This document shows, piece by piece, positions 25,310 to 40,962 of a DNA stretch of 64,000 bases (the first letter of the stretch is position 1; each line of letters begins with the position of its first letter). The position numbers were made by a program, and so were the translations under genes. The stretch comes from Adineta steineri (Eukaryota; Rotifera; Eurotatoria; Adinetida; Adinetidae), in the NCBI GenBank assembly GCA_905250115.1, contig CAJNOI010000282.1:1-64000 (forward strand). Reading direction: 5' to 3'. The notes beneath the pieces are model-generated. The model was not told the DNA's origin. It did not search any database and was given only the letters and a program-made list of their open reading frames with translations.

Positions 25310-26909
25310 ATGGGCAATCAATCATCACAAAGTGAGACAAAATCACATTCCAAAGAATCAGAAATAACTTCTGAACAAAAATCTGCAATAATCGAACAAA
25401 TAATACAATTATTATCTCCTGTAATAATATCATTACGATATAAAACTTTAAACTATTTAAATCTTTTGAATATTTTAGCTATGTACTGATGATCAATTTC
25501 CTCTTTGTATATTTCATCAAAGAACAGATAAAACATCTCATTATCGAATTATCGAAATCTTATCGTCTATAAGACAATCCGATGAATTTCCTAATATTTT
25601 AATTAAACTTTATTGGAATGATCGTACAAGTATTTCAAGAGATGGTAAAAATATTTCATTTTACATAAAATAAAATAATATGATATTAAACTTAGATGTA
25701 ACTAAGCTTTTTCGTGATTGTTGTATGTTTGATTTAAAACAAGCCATGGCAAATAATATTAATCAATTTCAAACAAATATGCTTGATAATGACTGTTTTT
25801 TAGCTTTAACAAATAGTATCGGAACAATTAAAAATTTAGAAATTACACCTGAAGAATTTTCTAATTGGATGCGTGTACAATTTCCAACATTATTTTATGG
25901 TTTTGAAATGTGGCTTCGTAAGAATTCCGTGTTGAATAAAACTAATAATACAAATCAAGAAATTTCAGCATCGGTATATTATTTTATTTTAAATAATTAT
26001 TCTTAAATGATCATTTCTGATTTAGAATAATTCAATTATAACAATGAATAATGTTCTTAATCCAACTTGGATTTGGTTATTAACATATCATCTTCCTAAT
26101 TTATATCTCTCAGCTGATAATACTTGCACAAATTTAGTTGAAAAAATGTCTTCAATCTTAGTAAATTTAGTTTTAAGAAATTTATTTGTTTTTAATTTTT
26201 AAATAAATAGCATGGTCGAATGTGGGATCATTTATATGATAGTCATCGAGATGGTTCAAGTTTAAATAGGTATAGAAAATGTTTTTTTCAATAATTTATC
26301 CATTATTTTATCGATAGATTTCAACATCATATTTTTGGTTATAAAGCACCAATAATTATTCTATTCGAAATATCAGATGGTTATTTATTTTGTTTATGTT
26401 GTGATGAAGAATTTAGGTAAAATAAAAATTTAAAAAAGCCAAAATTCGATTTTCTTCTATAGAGAATCACCAAAACATTTTGGTGGTATTCAATCATGTC
26501 TCTTACAATTAAAACCTGTATTTAAAGTTGTTCTCGGTAAATGATAAGATATTTGTTTCATAAATCAACATTTTGTTTTTTAGAGGGTCCAAATATTATT
26601 TTTATGAATACGAAATTACGAGGTGTGTCAGCACTTGGTTTATTTATTGGTCGTGATCATACACATACATTCTTGAATATTGATGGTGATTTTTTTAATG
26701 TAAAACATATTAATGGCGAAGGTCGTTTAGCTGCTATTGATGTATGGGGTGCGGGAGGTACGAAAAGTGCTGACGAACAAAAGGATATACGTCAATGGGA
26801 AAATAAACAAGTTGAAAAAAGTCGAAAGGTAAAAAGATCATATGAAGAAGAAGAAGCTATTTTAAACATGGCTGGAATTGAAACACGTCGTGCACAAGAT
26901 CAATTTTAA
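25310..26909 (+). CDS. TLDc-domain protein, MEAK7-like
   Basis: The start MGNQSSQSET gives an N-terminal Gly-2 suited to myristoylation, as in MEAK7/TLDC1. Seven or so exons with short introns follow, with consistent joins (for example QLLSP to LCTDDQFPL; RD to DVTKLFRD). The N-terminal half is helical. The C-terminal half is the TLDc domain: HGRMWDHLYDSHRDGSSLNR, FQHHIFGYKAPIIILFE, YLFCLCCDEEFRES, FFGG-like HFGGIQSCLLQL, IIFMNTKLRGVSALGLFIGR, THTFLN. Known family roles: MEAK7 acts at lysosomes in alternative mTOR signalling, and TLDc proteins in general bind V-ATPase. The C-terminal tail is charged (QVEKSRKVKRSYEEEEA). Substitutes such as OXR1 or RTC5 are possible; the MGN start favours MEAK7. 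No defect seen. Confidence 0.75.
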
Positions 26910-27046
26910 AAACGAAATGACTTTTTTTCCTTTGTTTTATATTCATGTATATTTATAATAACCATGCATAATATATATGTCGATGATCATGACAAATAAA
27001 AAACAGCAAACTTAAAATAATTTTATTACTTTTCAGATAGATTTGA

Positions 27047-30000
27047 ATGGCCAATGTTTTTCGTCAATTTTTAGTTGATGTTGAAAATGGAGATGTTGAT
27101 GCTGTACAAAGAAATATTACAAATGGAATTGATTTAGAAACACGCGATGAAGTAATAACGAAAAAAAAAAGTTTTTTTTTTATTCATTTTCTTTTCTATT
27201 TTAAGGATCAACAAACAGCAATTATTTTAGCAGCGCGATGTAATCACTTGGAATGTGTTAAAGTTCTTCTTGAAGCGAATGCTGATGTCAATGCCGAGGA
27301 TGTGGTAAGATAATATTGTTATCGAATTAACTTGTATATACATCATTTTTATATAGGATAATTGGACTGCTTTATTAAATGCATGTCAAAATGGAAATGT
27401 AGAAATTGTACGTAGTCTTATTGAACATGATGCACAAATTGAACATTGTGATTGTGTAAGTTAAGATTATTATTCCAATAAAATAATCGAAAAACAAAAT
27501 ATTATTATCTAGGGACAATTTACACCATTAATGTGGGCATCTTATCAAGGACATTCAAAAATTGTTGAATATCTATTAAGATGTGGTGCTAATGTTGATG
27601 CAATTGATCAACATGGAATATCAAGTTTGAGTTGGGCATCAGGCAGAAATTATACTAAAATTGTTGCATTATTACTTCGAGCAGGTGCTTCACCTAATTT
27701 ATGTGATAAGAATAATACAACACCATTAATTTGGGCTAGTCGAAGTGGTATATATTAATAATTAGATTTTATAGAAAATAAAATCTGAAAACTTTTTTTT
27801 CTTCTGTTAGGTTATACAGAAGTAGTCGATTTATTATTAAAATCGAATGCTAGTGTTAATAATATTGGAATGAAAAATATGACAGCTTTATTAGCTGCAA
27901 CAAAAGGTGGACATAGTGAAACTGCTCTTCGATTATTAGAAAGTCGAGTTATTGATATTAAAATACAAGATAAAGTAAGATAACAATAATAATAAGTTTA
28001 TATCTATTAACTAATTTGTAAAATAGGATGGACAAACACCATTAAGTCATGCATGTGCACAAGGTCTTACTGATGTTGTTGCCGAACTTATTAAACGTCA
28101 TGCATATGTTAATACAGTTGATAAAGTACGAATAAAGATTAATAATTTATTTTTTATTTCAAGTATTATTGATTATAGAATGGTGATCCAGTTCTTTTCT
28201 TTGCTGTTAAAGGTGGAAAAGAAGATTGTGTTGCACATCTACTTGATAATCATGTTGATATAAATGCTATTGGTTCAGTAAGTATAATTCATCATAATCT
28301 ATTTATTTATTTATTATAAAATTAAAGGAAAATAAAACAGCTATATGGTGGGCAGTTGAACGAGGTCGACTTGATGTTGTTAAATATTTACTTCAATTTA
28401 ATCCAGATGTTGAAGTTGGAAGTGGTGAAGATGATGATACACCACTTTTATTAGCTACAAAACGAAAACGTGTTGCTATTGTATATGAACTGATTAGATA
28501 TGGTGCTAAATTATCATCAACTGATCGAGTAAAACTATTTTCATTCTTTTTTTGTTTTTTTCAATGATTGTTTTTTTTTGTTCTTTAGTATGGAGATAAT
28601 AGTTTACATATTGCATTACGTAATCGTAGTCGAGATATTGTTGATATTCTTCTTTCAAATCCACGTCATTCAAAATATTTATATCGACCAAATAAACGTG
28701 GTGAAACACCATATAAAATTGATGCTAGTCTACAAAAGAGTATTTTAACAACTATTTTTGGACAACGTACATTAAATTTAAATGATGATTCTATTCTTGG
28801 TTATGATTTATATTCATCAGCATTAGCAGAAATTTTAAGTGAACCATCCCTTCGAACTCCAATTACCGTCGTAAATATTTATATTTATAATTATTTATTT
28901 CAATCTTTTCAAAATCTATAATTTAGGGTTTATATGCAAAATGGGGTAGTGGAAAATCTGCATTATTATCACATTTAAAAGGTAAATTTATTTATATTAT
29001 ATAATATTCAATTCTTTATTTGTTTTTTCTTGTAGACGAAATGTATAGTTTTGCACAACTAACAGATTTTCCCACAATGAAATTTTCTCCATTACTTATC
29101 TCAGTTATTATTCTTATGGCATTAACTATTGGTCTTATAACTGGTTTTACAATCCATTATATTGTTGGTATATCACTTGGTGTTGGTTCGATAATTATTT
29201 CATTAGCATTTATATATTTTATTCGATATTTTATTCGTCATAAAGATTATCTATGGACAACTAATATAGCACAATTTATAAATAAACGTTTGGAAATTTT
29301 AAGATTTTTACTTCAAGTTCTTTTTATGAATCCCTATATGCATCGTCGTTTAAAAACAAATGATACAATTGATTGTCAAAAAATGAAGTAAACAATATAG
29401 AAATAGAATTTTCAAGTATATATAAATTATTATTTTAGATTTATTTATACTGAATATGGAAAAGTATCGACAGCTGAAGGTGAAAAAGCAAGTGCTGGTA
29501 TGATTGCTGAATTAGCAATAAATGTTGAAGAAACATTTGGTGTTGTTGCAACACGTCTTTGTCGTGCACTTCATTCGAAAGGTTCAGATAATAATAAATT
29601 TATTTAAATAAAAATTATTTCTCATTTAGATTTAAGTCGTCATCGATTTCGATATATATGTTGCATGCCAGCATTCATGTTTGTTACTATACAAATATCT
29701 CTTGTTATAGCATTAACTATTCTAGCTTTGATAAATGGTAAAATTCTATAAGTTTTAATATGAGAATGAATATATTTTTGATTATTCTAGGAATACCGTC
29801 GAGTAATCGTTCAGTTAATACAGCTTATATAACATTGATAAGTATACTTAGTGGTTCAATATTACTTAGTTGTGCTACATGGTTACGATTATTATTTGGA
29901 TTAATGAAATCACCTAAATCAAAAATAATGAAATTTTCAGATAATTCATCACGTCTTAATGAAAGTGCAATTTATCGACTTAAAAAAGAAGTAAATTATA

Positions 30001-32560
30001 TATACTCATTTGAAATATTACATATATATCTAATTTTTAGGTTAGTCAATTGTCATATATCATCAAATGTGTTGAAGCTTTTCTTAGTATTAATACTCGT
30101 TTAGTTGTATTAATTGATGGTTTAGATGTTTGTGAACAACAACGAATTCTTCAAATACTTGATGTAAATTAATTAATTAAGTTTATTTATTTTTGAATAT
30201 ATTTTATCTTTTATTTTTAGCAAGTACATGTATTATTAACAAAAGAAAATGATCCATTTATAACATTAATTGTTTGTGATCCACATAAAATGATGCAAGA
30301 TTTATCAACAGCAATACCAGTAACAACAACAACAACTGCTCAAAATCAAGGTTTTGATACTACTGTTAATGGTCATGATTATTTACGTTCGATTATTCAA
30401 CTTCCAATTTATTTACAATTAAATCTAAGTAAAACAAAACAATTAAAAAAAAATGCAGATGGATTTCCAAAAAAAAGACAAAATGTTAGTTTTTATTTTC
30501 TTCATCAGTATAATTCGAATAATACTTTTTTATAGACTCTTAATTATGGTGCATCGATTCTTGATGTTAGTACCAAACCACCAACAGCAGCAAATAATAA
30601 TAATAATAAACTTCCAAAAAATAAACGACGTCGACAACGACGAGATACATTACCAAATACTAAACCAGTATAATGAATTAATATATATATATCTTATTTA
30701 TTCTATTGTATACTAGGTAACATCATCAGAATTAACACATCAATTATTAAAATCTGATTATTTTCTTGATATTAATCCAAGAATTCTTCAACGTCTTATT
30801 AATATAATTGGTATGACTGGTCGATTATTACGAGCAAATCAAGTTTTATTTAGTTGGAAGCGTCTTGGATGTTGGTCATATTTAGTAGAACAATGGCCAT
30901 ATCGTATTACATGGATTATCGTTTATTATGAAGATCATGAACTAGAATATCCTGAAGATCCTGTATTAAAAAATCTCTATGATAAGTATGTATCTATTAT
31001 AAATTGTATCATATAATTTTATATTATTAAATATTTCATATTCAGAATTAAACCATTTATTCCAACAGCAAATGATCCGCTTTTAGAACTAGATCGTAAC
31101 GGACGTAAATTTGAACTTTGTCTAGAACGTGGTGAACCTACTTTAACTATTACTGATTTAAAACAATTTCTTCCATGTACATGTAATCTTGATCCATATT
31201 TAAATAAACTTATTCGAGGTAAATATTTAACTGTTATTTTTTTTTGCAATGAAAATAATATTAATTTTTTACAAAATATTTTCTATTGAATTAGATTCAG
31301 CTGCCTATTTTTATATGAATAATACTGATGAAAATGGTTTTATGAATGGAGATCCTTCGAGATTTTTTGGTCGTCGTGATTCCACGTATGTAAAAAAGAA
31401 TCAAAACTAAAGATGGAATAGGAGATAATATCGTTTAGTTTTCTTTTTCTTTTTGTCTGATTCAGAGATTTTAATCATTGTCATTGTACTAACTGGTAAA
31501 TCTATAAGAATGGAGGATTATAATCACTACTGCATGAACAGACATACTTTTTCCCCTTAACGTTAATGAAAATATAAGTTGTTTTTTTCTTTCATTGCTA
31601 TTTTTAGTTTCTCTGGACGTGGTGGATATGTTCCACAAGCATCTATGGGAAGACGTAAGAGTGTTTTACATCCAAGATTTAGTAATGCTGGACCTGATGT
31701 TATTGGTATAAATTCAAAAGAAAATTTATTCATTTTTTGTATTTTGATTGCTTTTAGGAAATCAACCTCGTCATTCATTTGATTTTCTATCACATCGTTT
31801 ATTCTCTCAAATAGCAATGAAAAAACGTGCTGATGATGAAGAAAGTAATGTTCGTACATCATCTATATCATCAACAACAGGACCTATGCCTAATCCATTA
31901 ATTAATTCCAAAGCAACTACATCTAATGATACATCTGGCAATGTCAAAGTAAAGAAATTACTCATTGTTTATCTTAGACTATTAAATTTCATATATAATT
32001 TTCATTTTAAATTAATAGATCGATTTATCATCACCGTTAAGTCAAATGTCTGTGAGTGATGTATGTGATTGTTTAAAGAATGATATTGTTGGTTTGAAAA
32101 CAGCAATGATATCAGTTTATACACAAGATATTACTGAATATAATCTAAGTGGTCAAGTTTTGACAACATGTGAACTCGATGAACTTAAACAAGTATTGAA
32201 TTTCTTTTGTTTTAAAAATCCTATTTATATTTGTTTTTCAAAAGGTTCTTTCAATGACATTTGGTGATTGGGTATTATTTAGTAACTGGATTGCAACTAA
32301 ACGTGAACAAGAACGGTAAAAGAATTATTATTGTCTATAAAGACTTAATTTTTTCTTCCAGACGTTCACGATTTCATATTCAATCGCAGACGTCATCAAC
32401 AATTAATAATAATCAACAACATCAACATCAACATCAACATCAACAACAACAACAACATATACCAAATAATGATGCTTTTCATGAATATCAATTTTATTCG
32501 GAAAATAGTGTACTTGGTGCTGCACTCAATCGATTAATGTCACCAACATCACAAAATACA
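27047..32560 (+). CDS. KIDINS220: KIDINS220/ARMS homologue, 3' end lost in assembly gap
   Basis: Many short exons encode about eleven ankyrin repeats from the N-terminus (for example [60 protein letters not shown]). A KAP P-loop NTPase domain follows, with Walker [12 protein letters not shown] and Walker [10 protein letters not shown]. Four membrane segments sit inside the KAP domain in two pairs (around 29090-29230 and 29660-29920). Further on is a SAM-like region ([12 protein letters not shown] through [11 protein letters not shown]), then a His/Gln-rich stretch. This order is diagnostic of KIDINS220, a scaffold for neurotrophin, ephrin and NMDA receptors at the plasma membrane in vertebrates. 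The frame runs into a block of 100 Ns at 32561, so the C-terminus is unknown. The start is the ATG directly before the first ankyrin helix. Confidence 0.92.
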
Positions 32561-32660
32561 NNNNNNNNNNNNNNNNNNNNNNNNNNNNNNNNNNNNNNNN
32601 NNNNNNNNNNNNNNNNNNNNNNNNNNNNNNNNNNNNNNNNNNNNNNNNNNNNNNNNNNNN
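32561..32660. other. Assembly gap (100 N)
   Basis: A run of exactly 100 undetermined bases, the usual placeholder for a gap of unknown length. The KIDINS220 C-terminus and the N-terminal half of the DDX3-like helicase are both missing here, so the real gap must be larger than 100 bp, or the join is wrong. Confidence 0.97.
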
Positions 32661-32715
32661 TTTATTAATATCTATTCTTTTTATTTTCTAATTATTTTAT
32701 TTTTTTTTTATTTAG

Positions 32716-35853
<3,138 letters not shown>

Positions 35854-36426
35854 ATGGTGTCATCATCTGTGTCTGTCAGCACTATTATTATCGTTATATT
35901 TCTACCATTAATATATACTACAGGTTTAAAAAGTGTATATGAAGTTCAAATTCAAAAAGAATTTCTTGCTTCAAATATATATTTAACATTTGCTCATCGT
36001 TTATCTTCACATGGTGTTTATCATGGTTTTGCAAATTTTTTCTTTGAATCAGCAGAAGAAGAACGTGATCATGGAAAGAAATTACTTGATTTTTATAATG
36101 TACGTAATCGTGAAGTACTTCTCTATGATATTAATATCGATGATAATATAGCAAAAATGGAAGATCTCGTCGAAATGATTCGAGCAGCTGATCAATTAGA
36201 AAAACAAGTCTATGATAATCTTATTCAAGTACGTTTACAAGCAAATACTGAAAAAGATTATCCAACTGTTCATTTTATTGAAACAGTTATGCTTGAAGAA
36301 CAGACAACAGCATTAAAATATATGAGTGATTTAGTTAAACGTATTGAACGAAATTCAGACAATGTAGCGATTTTATTACAAATGATGGATCAAGATTTAC
36401 GTAAAAAACAAGTGAAAAAACCATGA
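35854..36426 (+). CDS. Secreted H-type ferritin subunit
   Basis: An intronless 190-codon frame. Residues 1-24 form a signal peptide (MVSSSV..., then a hydrophobic run TIIIVIFLPLIY). The mature part is a full four-helix ferritin. Ferroxidase-site residues are all present: Glu and Tyr in KEFLASNIYL, Glu and His in EEERDHGKK, Glu in QLEKQV, and Gln in LEEQTTA. It can therefore oxidise Fe(II) as well as store iron. Secreted ferritins are known in several invertebrates. The C-terminus is a short basic extension (KKQVKKP). No IRE was recognised upstream, in keeping with secreted types that often lack one. The ATG chosen is the one that starts the signal peptide. Confidence 0.9.
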   Translation: MVSSSVSVSTIIIVIFLPLIYTTGLKSVYEVQIQKEFLASNIYLTFAHRLSSHGVYHGFANFFFESAEEERDHGKKLLDFYNVRNREVLLYDINIDDNIAKMEDLVEMIRAADQLEKQVYDNLIQVRLQANTEKDYPTVHFIETVMLEEQTTALKYMSDLVKRIERNSDNVAILLQMMDQDLRKKQVKKP

Positions 36427-37302
36427 ATAAGCTAAACTTCGATTATTATATATCTTATTTTCTTTGTCTTTTTATTCTCTACTATAAGTAATAAAACCTT
36501 GAATAACAAAGAAAAGAATTCAACAAAGATATATTTAAGTACAACTACTAATCTAACCGAAAAAAAAGAAGAAATGATAATATCTAATACTTTACTAGTG
36601 TATGTATATACGTGGGAGATTATCTACAAAAGGAAATGAAGATTATGAAATAGTATTCTAATATCTAATGTTGAGAACGATGAGATATATCAATCTGTCA
36701 CTAATATAAATACTACCACGCTTATGATATTAATGGAATTATATAAATGTCTAAAAACTTGGCTAGTAGTCATTGATAGGCGATGATATGAAAAAAAATA
36801 TCGTTAGACCATTTTCGCTATTTAGAGAAATTATTTTGGATAGACCGAAATAATACTAATTATTCTAATAATAATATATCGGGAGACTTCTGTATCTCTG
36901 GATAATATAAATAGTTGAAACTATTTATAACATTAATGTAAGTATATTCTTTATTCACATTATTTCGATGCGAATTCTAAATAGAATCAAATCAAATTGA
37001 TTTTTTCTTTGGGGTTTGTTTAATAATACCACTGATGCGGATATCCATCTTGTAATCATTGTAAAAATATCTATAAATAAAATGTATGAGTTAGATCTGT
37101 GTAGATACTGAATGATTGTATTATCTTCTTGTCAATGTATTCTATGAGTAATCAACAACGATTGCTCAACTAATGTTAGTCGGTAGTCTAACATATTTTT
37201 CTCAATATTGATAGTAGAGATCATATAGTAAGTGTATAACCACATGATTTATTTAGATTAATTCTCATTCTATATGATAATTATTATAAACAATAAATAA
37301 TT
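36427..37302. other. Intergenic between ferritin and the DUF389 gene
   Basis: AT-rich. AATAAA-like polyadenylation signals lie just after the ferritin stop (near 36490). No gene, repeat or structured element recognised. Confidence 0.55.
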
Positions 37303-39850
37303 ATGTCAAACGATTATGCACTTTTTATTATTATTATACCAAATGACTTTGATCCAGGAAATTCTGTTGTTGGAAGTACAGAAGTAGCAAATATTGTTAA
37401 GCCACAACCACGAAGAGTGAGTATCGTCATACAATATTTATATTAATAAATCTAATTTTTATCTTTCAATTAAAAGGCATCATTTGATACAGTATCTGCA
37501 TTAATGGCACCGGCTGCAATTCCTCTTGCTATATCACCATCACTTAGTCCATTGCTTGAGGTAAAAAGTGAAAATGATATATTACAGTCATGCCAACGAT
37601 CATCTCCAATATCAATATGTGCATTATTAAAGACTTATCTTGCCGATAGAAATGATGTTGATGCAGTATGGTTATTATCTGAAAATCGAAAAACATATCA
37701 AGTTACATTTTATGTTGAATTTGGTTTTGTTAGTGATGAAATGTTACAAGATTTAGCTAGATTAAGTATTGGTAAAACAAATGGTACAAAAATATTTGTC
37801 TTACCAACAACTGTTATTGTCAAAGGATATAATGATCAAAAAAATCGATCATTATCATCATCTTTACATACACTTGATGATTCAATAAGTACAATTGATG
37901 AGAAATCAACATCAATAAAAGAAGGACATCATTTAAATCATGATCATACTTTATCACGTAGATATCGTAAACGTTTTAATGAATCAGATTTTAAAAAAAG
38001 TGTACGTGCTCGACTTATGGTTCATCAAGTTGTTGCTAGTATTCGAGCATCAACAGCACTTTCATTTGATTTTGTTCTTTTAATATGTCTTGCTTCTGTA
38101 TTAGCGGCATTTGGTTTATTAGAAAATTCAACTGTTATTATTGTTGCAAGTATGCTTGTTAGTCCATTGATGAATCCAATCTTAGGTATTGTATTTGGTC
38201 TATCAGTACGTGATCAATCATTATGGCGACATGGTCTTCGAAATGAAATTATTGGTCTAATTATCTGTACGACTTGTGGATTTATTATAGGGTAGATAAT
38301 CGAGAACAATTAATATAGAATGATATTTTTATTTTATTTTTAATAGATTATTTACGACAATTTTCGAAACAAAATGGGGAAGTTCAACAAGTTTTCCTAC
38401 ATCCGAGATGAAATCACGTGGTGATGGAAAACGTTTATGGGTTGGTGTTTTTATTGCTTTACCTAGTGGTGCTGGTGTAGCACTTTCTGTTCTTGGTGGA
38501 AATACTGGTAAAATAATCTGATTATTATATAAAACTAAAACAAAATGATTTTTTTATTAGGTTCACTTGTTGGTGTTGCTATTTCAGGTTAGTTTATATT
38601 AATCAAATTCTTTTTATCAATATCATACTATTGAAAATATTCTAGCTTCACTTCTTCCACCAGCTGTAAATTGTGGACTTCTTTTTGCTTATTCATTACT
38701 TGGTACAATCTTTTCAAGAGTAGTTGCTATTCAATCACATGAATTTAATACTACAAATAATTATAATGATTCATCAATTCATTGTCCTAAATATATTAAT
38801 AATGATTATCAACCACTTTATACATGTAATCTTGTTAGTGAAGCAGCTATATTAGGTTGTTGTAGTTTATTACTTACAATAGTTAATATTATATGTATTA
38901 TAATTATGGCATTAATTATATTACGTATAAAAGAAGTTGTTCCACTACATCAACCAAATAAAGATATAGCCAATTTTTTTCATTATGATGTTCGTGTTGC
39001 ACGTGATTATAATAAAACAATACATGAAGGTGATATTAATCTACAAGATCCATCAACATTAACTGTTCATAAAAATAATATAACACAAACAATTATAAAA
39101 CGATGGAAATCTTTTAAATCTTCACCGTCGTTTTCTTCTACTCATCAAGAACAACAACAACAACAGCAACAATCAAATCGAGCATCACCAACATTATCAG
39201 TATATGTTGATTTGGATAATCATAAAAATAATCTTATACCTGATGATATAGAATCTCAACAAAAATTCTTTCGTTTACAAACATTAGCAAAAGAATATGG
39301 TCTTGATTTATTTAATAAAGATGATTATGATTTAATTAATAGTGAAAGTCGAGATAAAGTACGTCTTCTTATTACTGATCTTATTGATATGTGTCAAACA
39401 GTACCATCCGTATTTGTTGATTTATATCGTTTACAACCATCAGGTACACAATCATCAATAACAGATAAAGAACATATGTCATTTTATCAAGAAATTATTG
39501 AATATTTACCACCAAAATGGCATCAAATATTTCTTTATGAACGACAAAGACGTTTTATTACAGCATGGTCATTACCATTTGATCGATCATATTCAATGCG
39601 TTCACGTCCATTAGCAAAACGTATACATTCAAAATCAAATCCATATGCTCGCAATCATCATGAATCATTAAAACAACCGAATAAAAAAACACGCTTTCGT
39701 TTTAATCGACAAAGTTCAGTACCTGACTCAAATGTTTCATCAAAAAAATCTTCTCATGATATTGAAAAACCTATTCAAGGTACACGATTTCGTATATCAA
39801 TACCTTCTACAACAGCTGAAATGCATGGAAATGAATCAAAACTTATTTAA
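37303..39850 (+). CDS. DUF389-family multi-pass membrane protein
   Basis: Five exons (37303-37416, 37477-38291, 38347-38507, 38561-38587, 38646-39850) give 773 residues. After a soluble N-terminal region come repeated hydrophobic segments with the DUF389 hallmarks: ASTALSFDFVLLICLASVLA, VASMLVSPLMNPILGIVFGL, GVALSVLGGNTGSLVGVAIS and ASLLPPAVNCGLLFAY, then a final membrane pair around residues 430-470. The family (TIGR00341-like 'uncharacterised hydrophobic domain') is widespread in bacteria and patchy in animals; its function is unknown and transport has been suggested. A long cytosolic tail of about 300 residues with a polyQ run and basic patches has no domain I recognise and is not part of the bacterial form. 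One exon is only 27 nt. Codon usage and introns are like its neighbours, so if it was ever transferred it is old. Confidence 0.82.
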
Positions 39851-40068
39851 ATTATTACTTTTTTAGTTTTATATTGTATAATTATTTTGTATTAATCTAT
39901 TATATCTAATAAAGATCTGATCTCTACTGACCTCTATCGAATATCATATTATTCATGATTTGTTATATAAATCTACCAGTATGAGCATCATTTACTCACA
40001 TAGATATTTTCTTCTAACTTCAGATAATATATATATATTTAATTTTAAGATACATAAAAAATTTCTCC

Positions 40069-40962
40069 ATGCAATCATCATCAGCTCGTATGAGATCAAC
40101 AACATTAGATCGGTCATTACAGAAAACTAAAGGAGATGTAAATAATTTCTAAATTATATATATAAAACTAATTTTTTTTTAAAAAGGTTAATTTAACTAC
40201 ATTTGCTTTATTATTTTCTGAAATGGTACAATATTCACAAAATCGTGTTGATAATATACAGGATCTTCAAAATAAGTAATTCTTATTTTATTTTGTTTTC
40301 TATATAAAATCTATTAAATAAAAAAATATTAGATTAGCTGATTTTGGTAAACATGTTGGTGTTCGAATACTTGATCTATTTTTTTTACGTAATGGAAAAG
40401 ATAAACGTGAAGTACGTCTTACTCCAATGCTTATATTTATTCAAAAAACATTTTGGAAAGTAAATAATATAATGAAATAAAATTTCTTTTAAATTTCTTT
40501 TTATTTTTAATAGTTCTTATTTAATCGCGAAGCTGATCATCTTGAACAACATGCTCAAGAAGCAAATGTTTGTATGTATTAGATGAATTTTTTGTTTCTG
40601 TTTAATCTTATATATCTCTTTAGATTATATTATTGAACGTGAATGTCTCGTTAATAAATTTATTTCTGTACCAAAAGATAAAGGTATGAATAAAAATATT
40701 TCGAAATAAATCTTTATGATTTTTTTTTGTTTAGGAAATTTAAATTACGCATCATTTGTTGCTGGTATTATAGAAGGTATTTTATGTACAAGTGGTTTTG
40801 TATGTAGTATTGAATTGAAATTATGATAGTTATATTGTTTTCTTTCTTCTAAATATATAGACATGTAAAGTTCATACACATCAAGCACCTCGTGGTACAA
40901 CTCATGTAATAACTTTTGCACAATCAGTTATGGATCGCGAAAGTCGATTAGATGCAAAATAA
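40069..40962 (+). CDS. TRAPPC5: TRAPPC5, TRAPP complex subunit 5 (Bet3 family)
   Basis: Seven short exons give about 189 residues; the human protein has 188. Landmarks in order: LDRSLQKTKGDVNLTTFALL, FSEMVQYSQNRV, LQNKLADFGKHVGVRILDL, FWKFLFNREADHLEQ, YYIIERECLVNKFISVPKDK, NYASFVAGIIEGIL, THVITFAQSVMDRE. This is the Bet3-fold TRAPPC5/Trs31 subunit, part of the core of TRAPP II/III that catalyses nucleotide exchange on Rab1 at the ER-Golgi interface. The start is the ATG at 40069, matching the short basic leader of orthologues. No defects. It lies about 220 bp after the DUF389 gene on the same strand. Confidence 0.93.
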
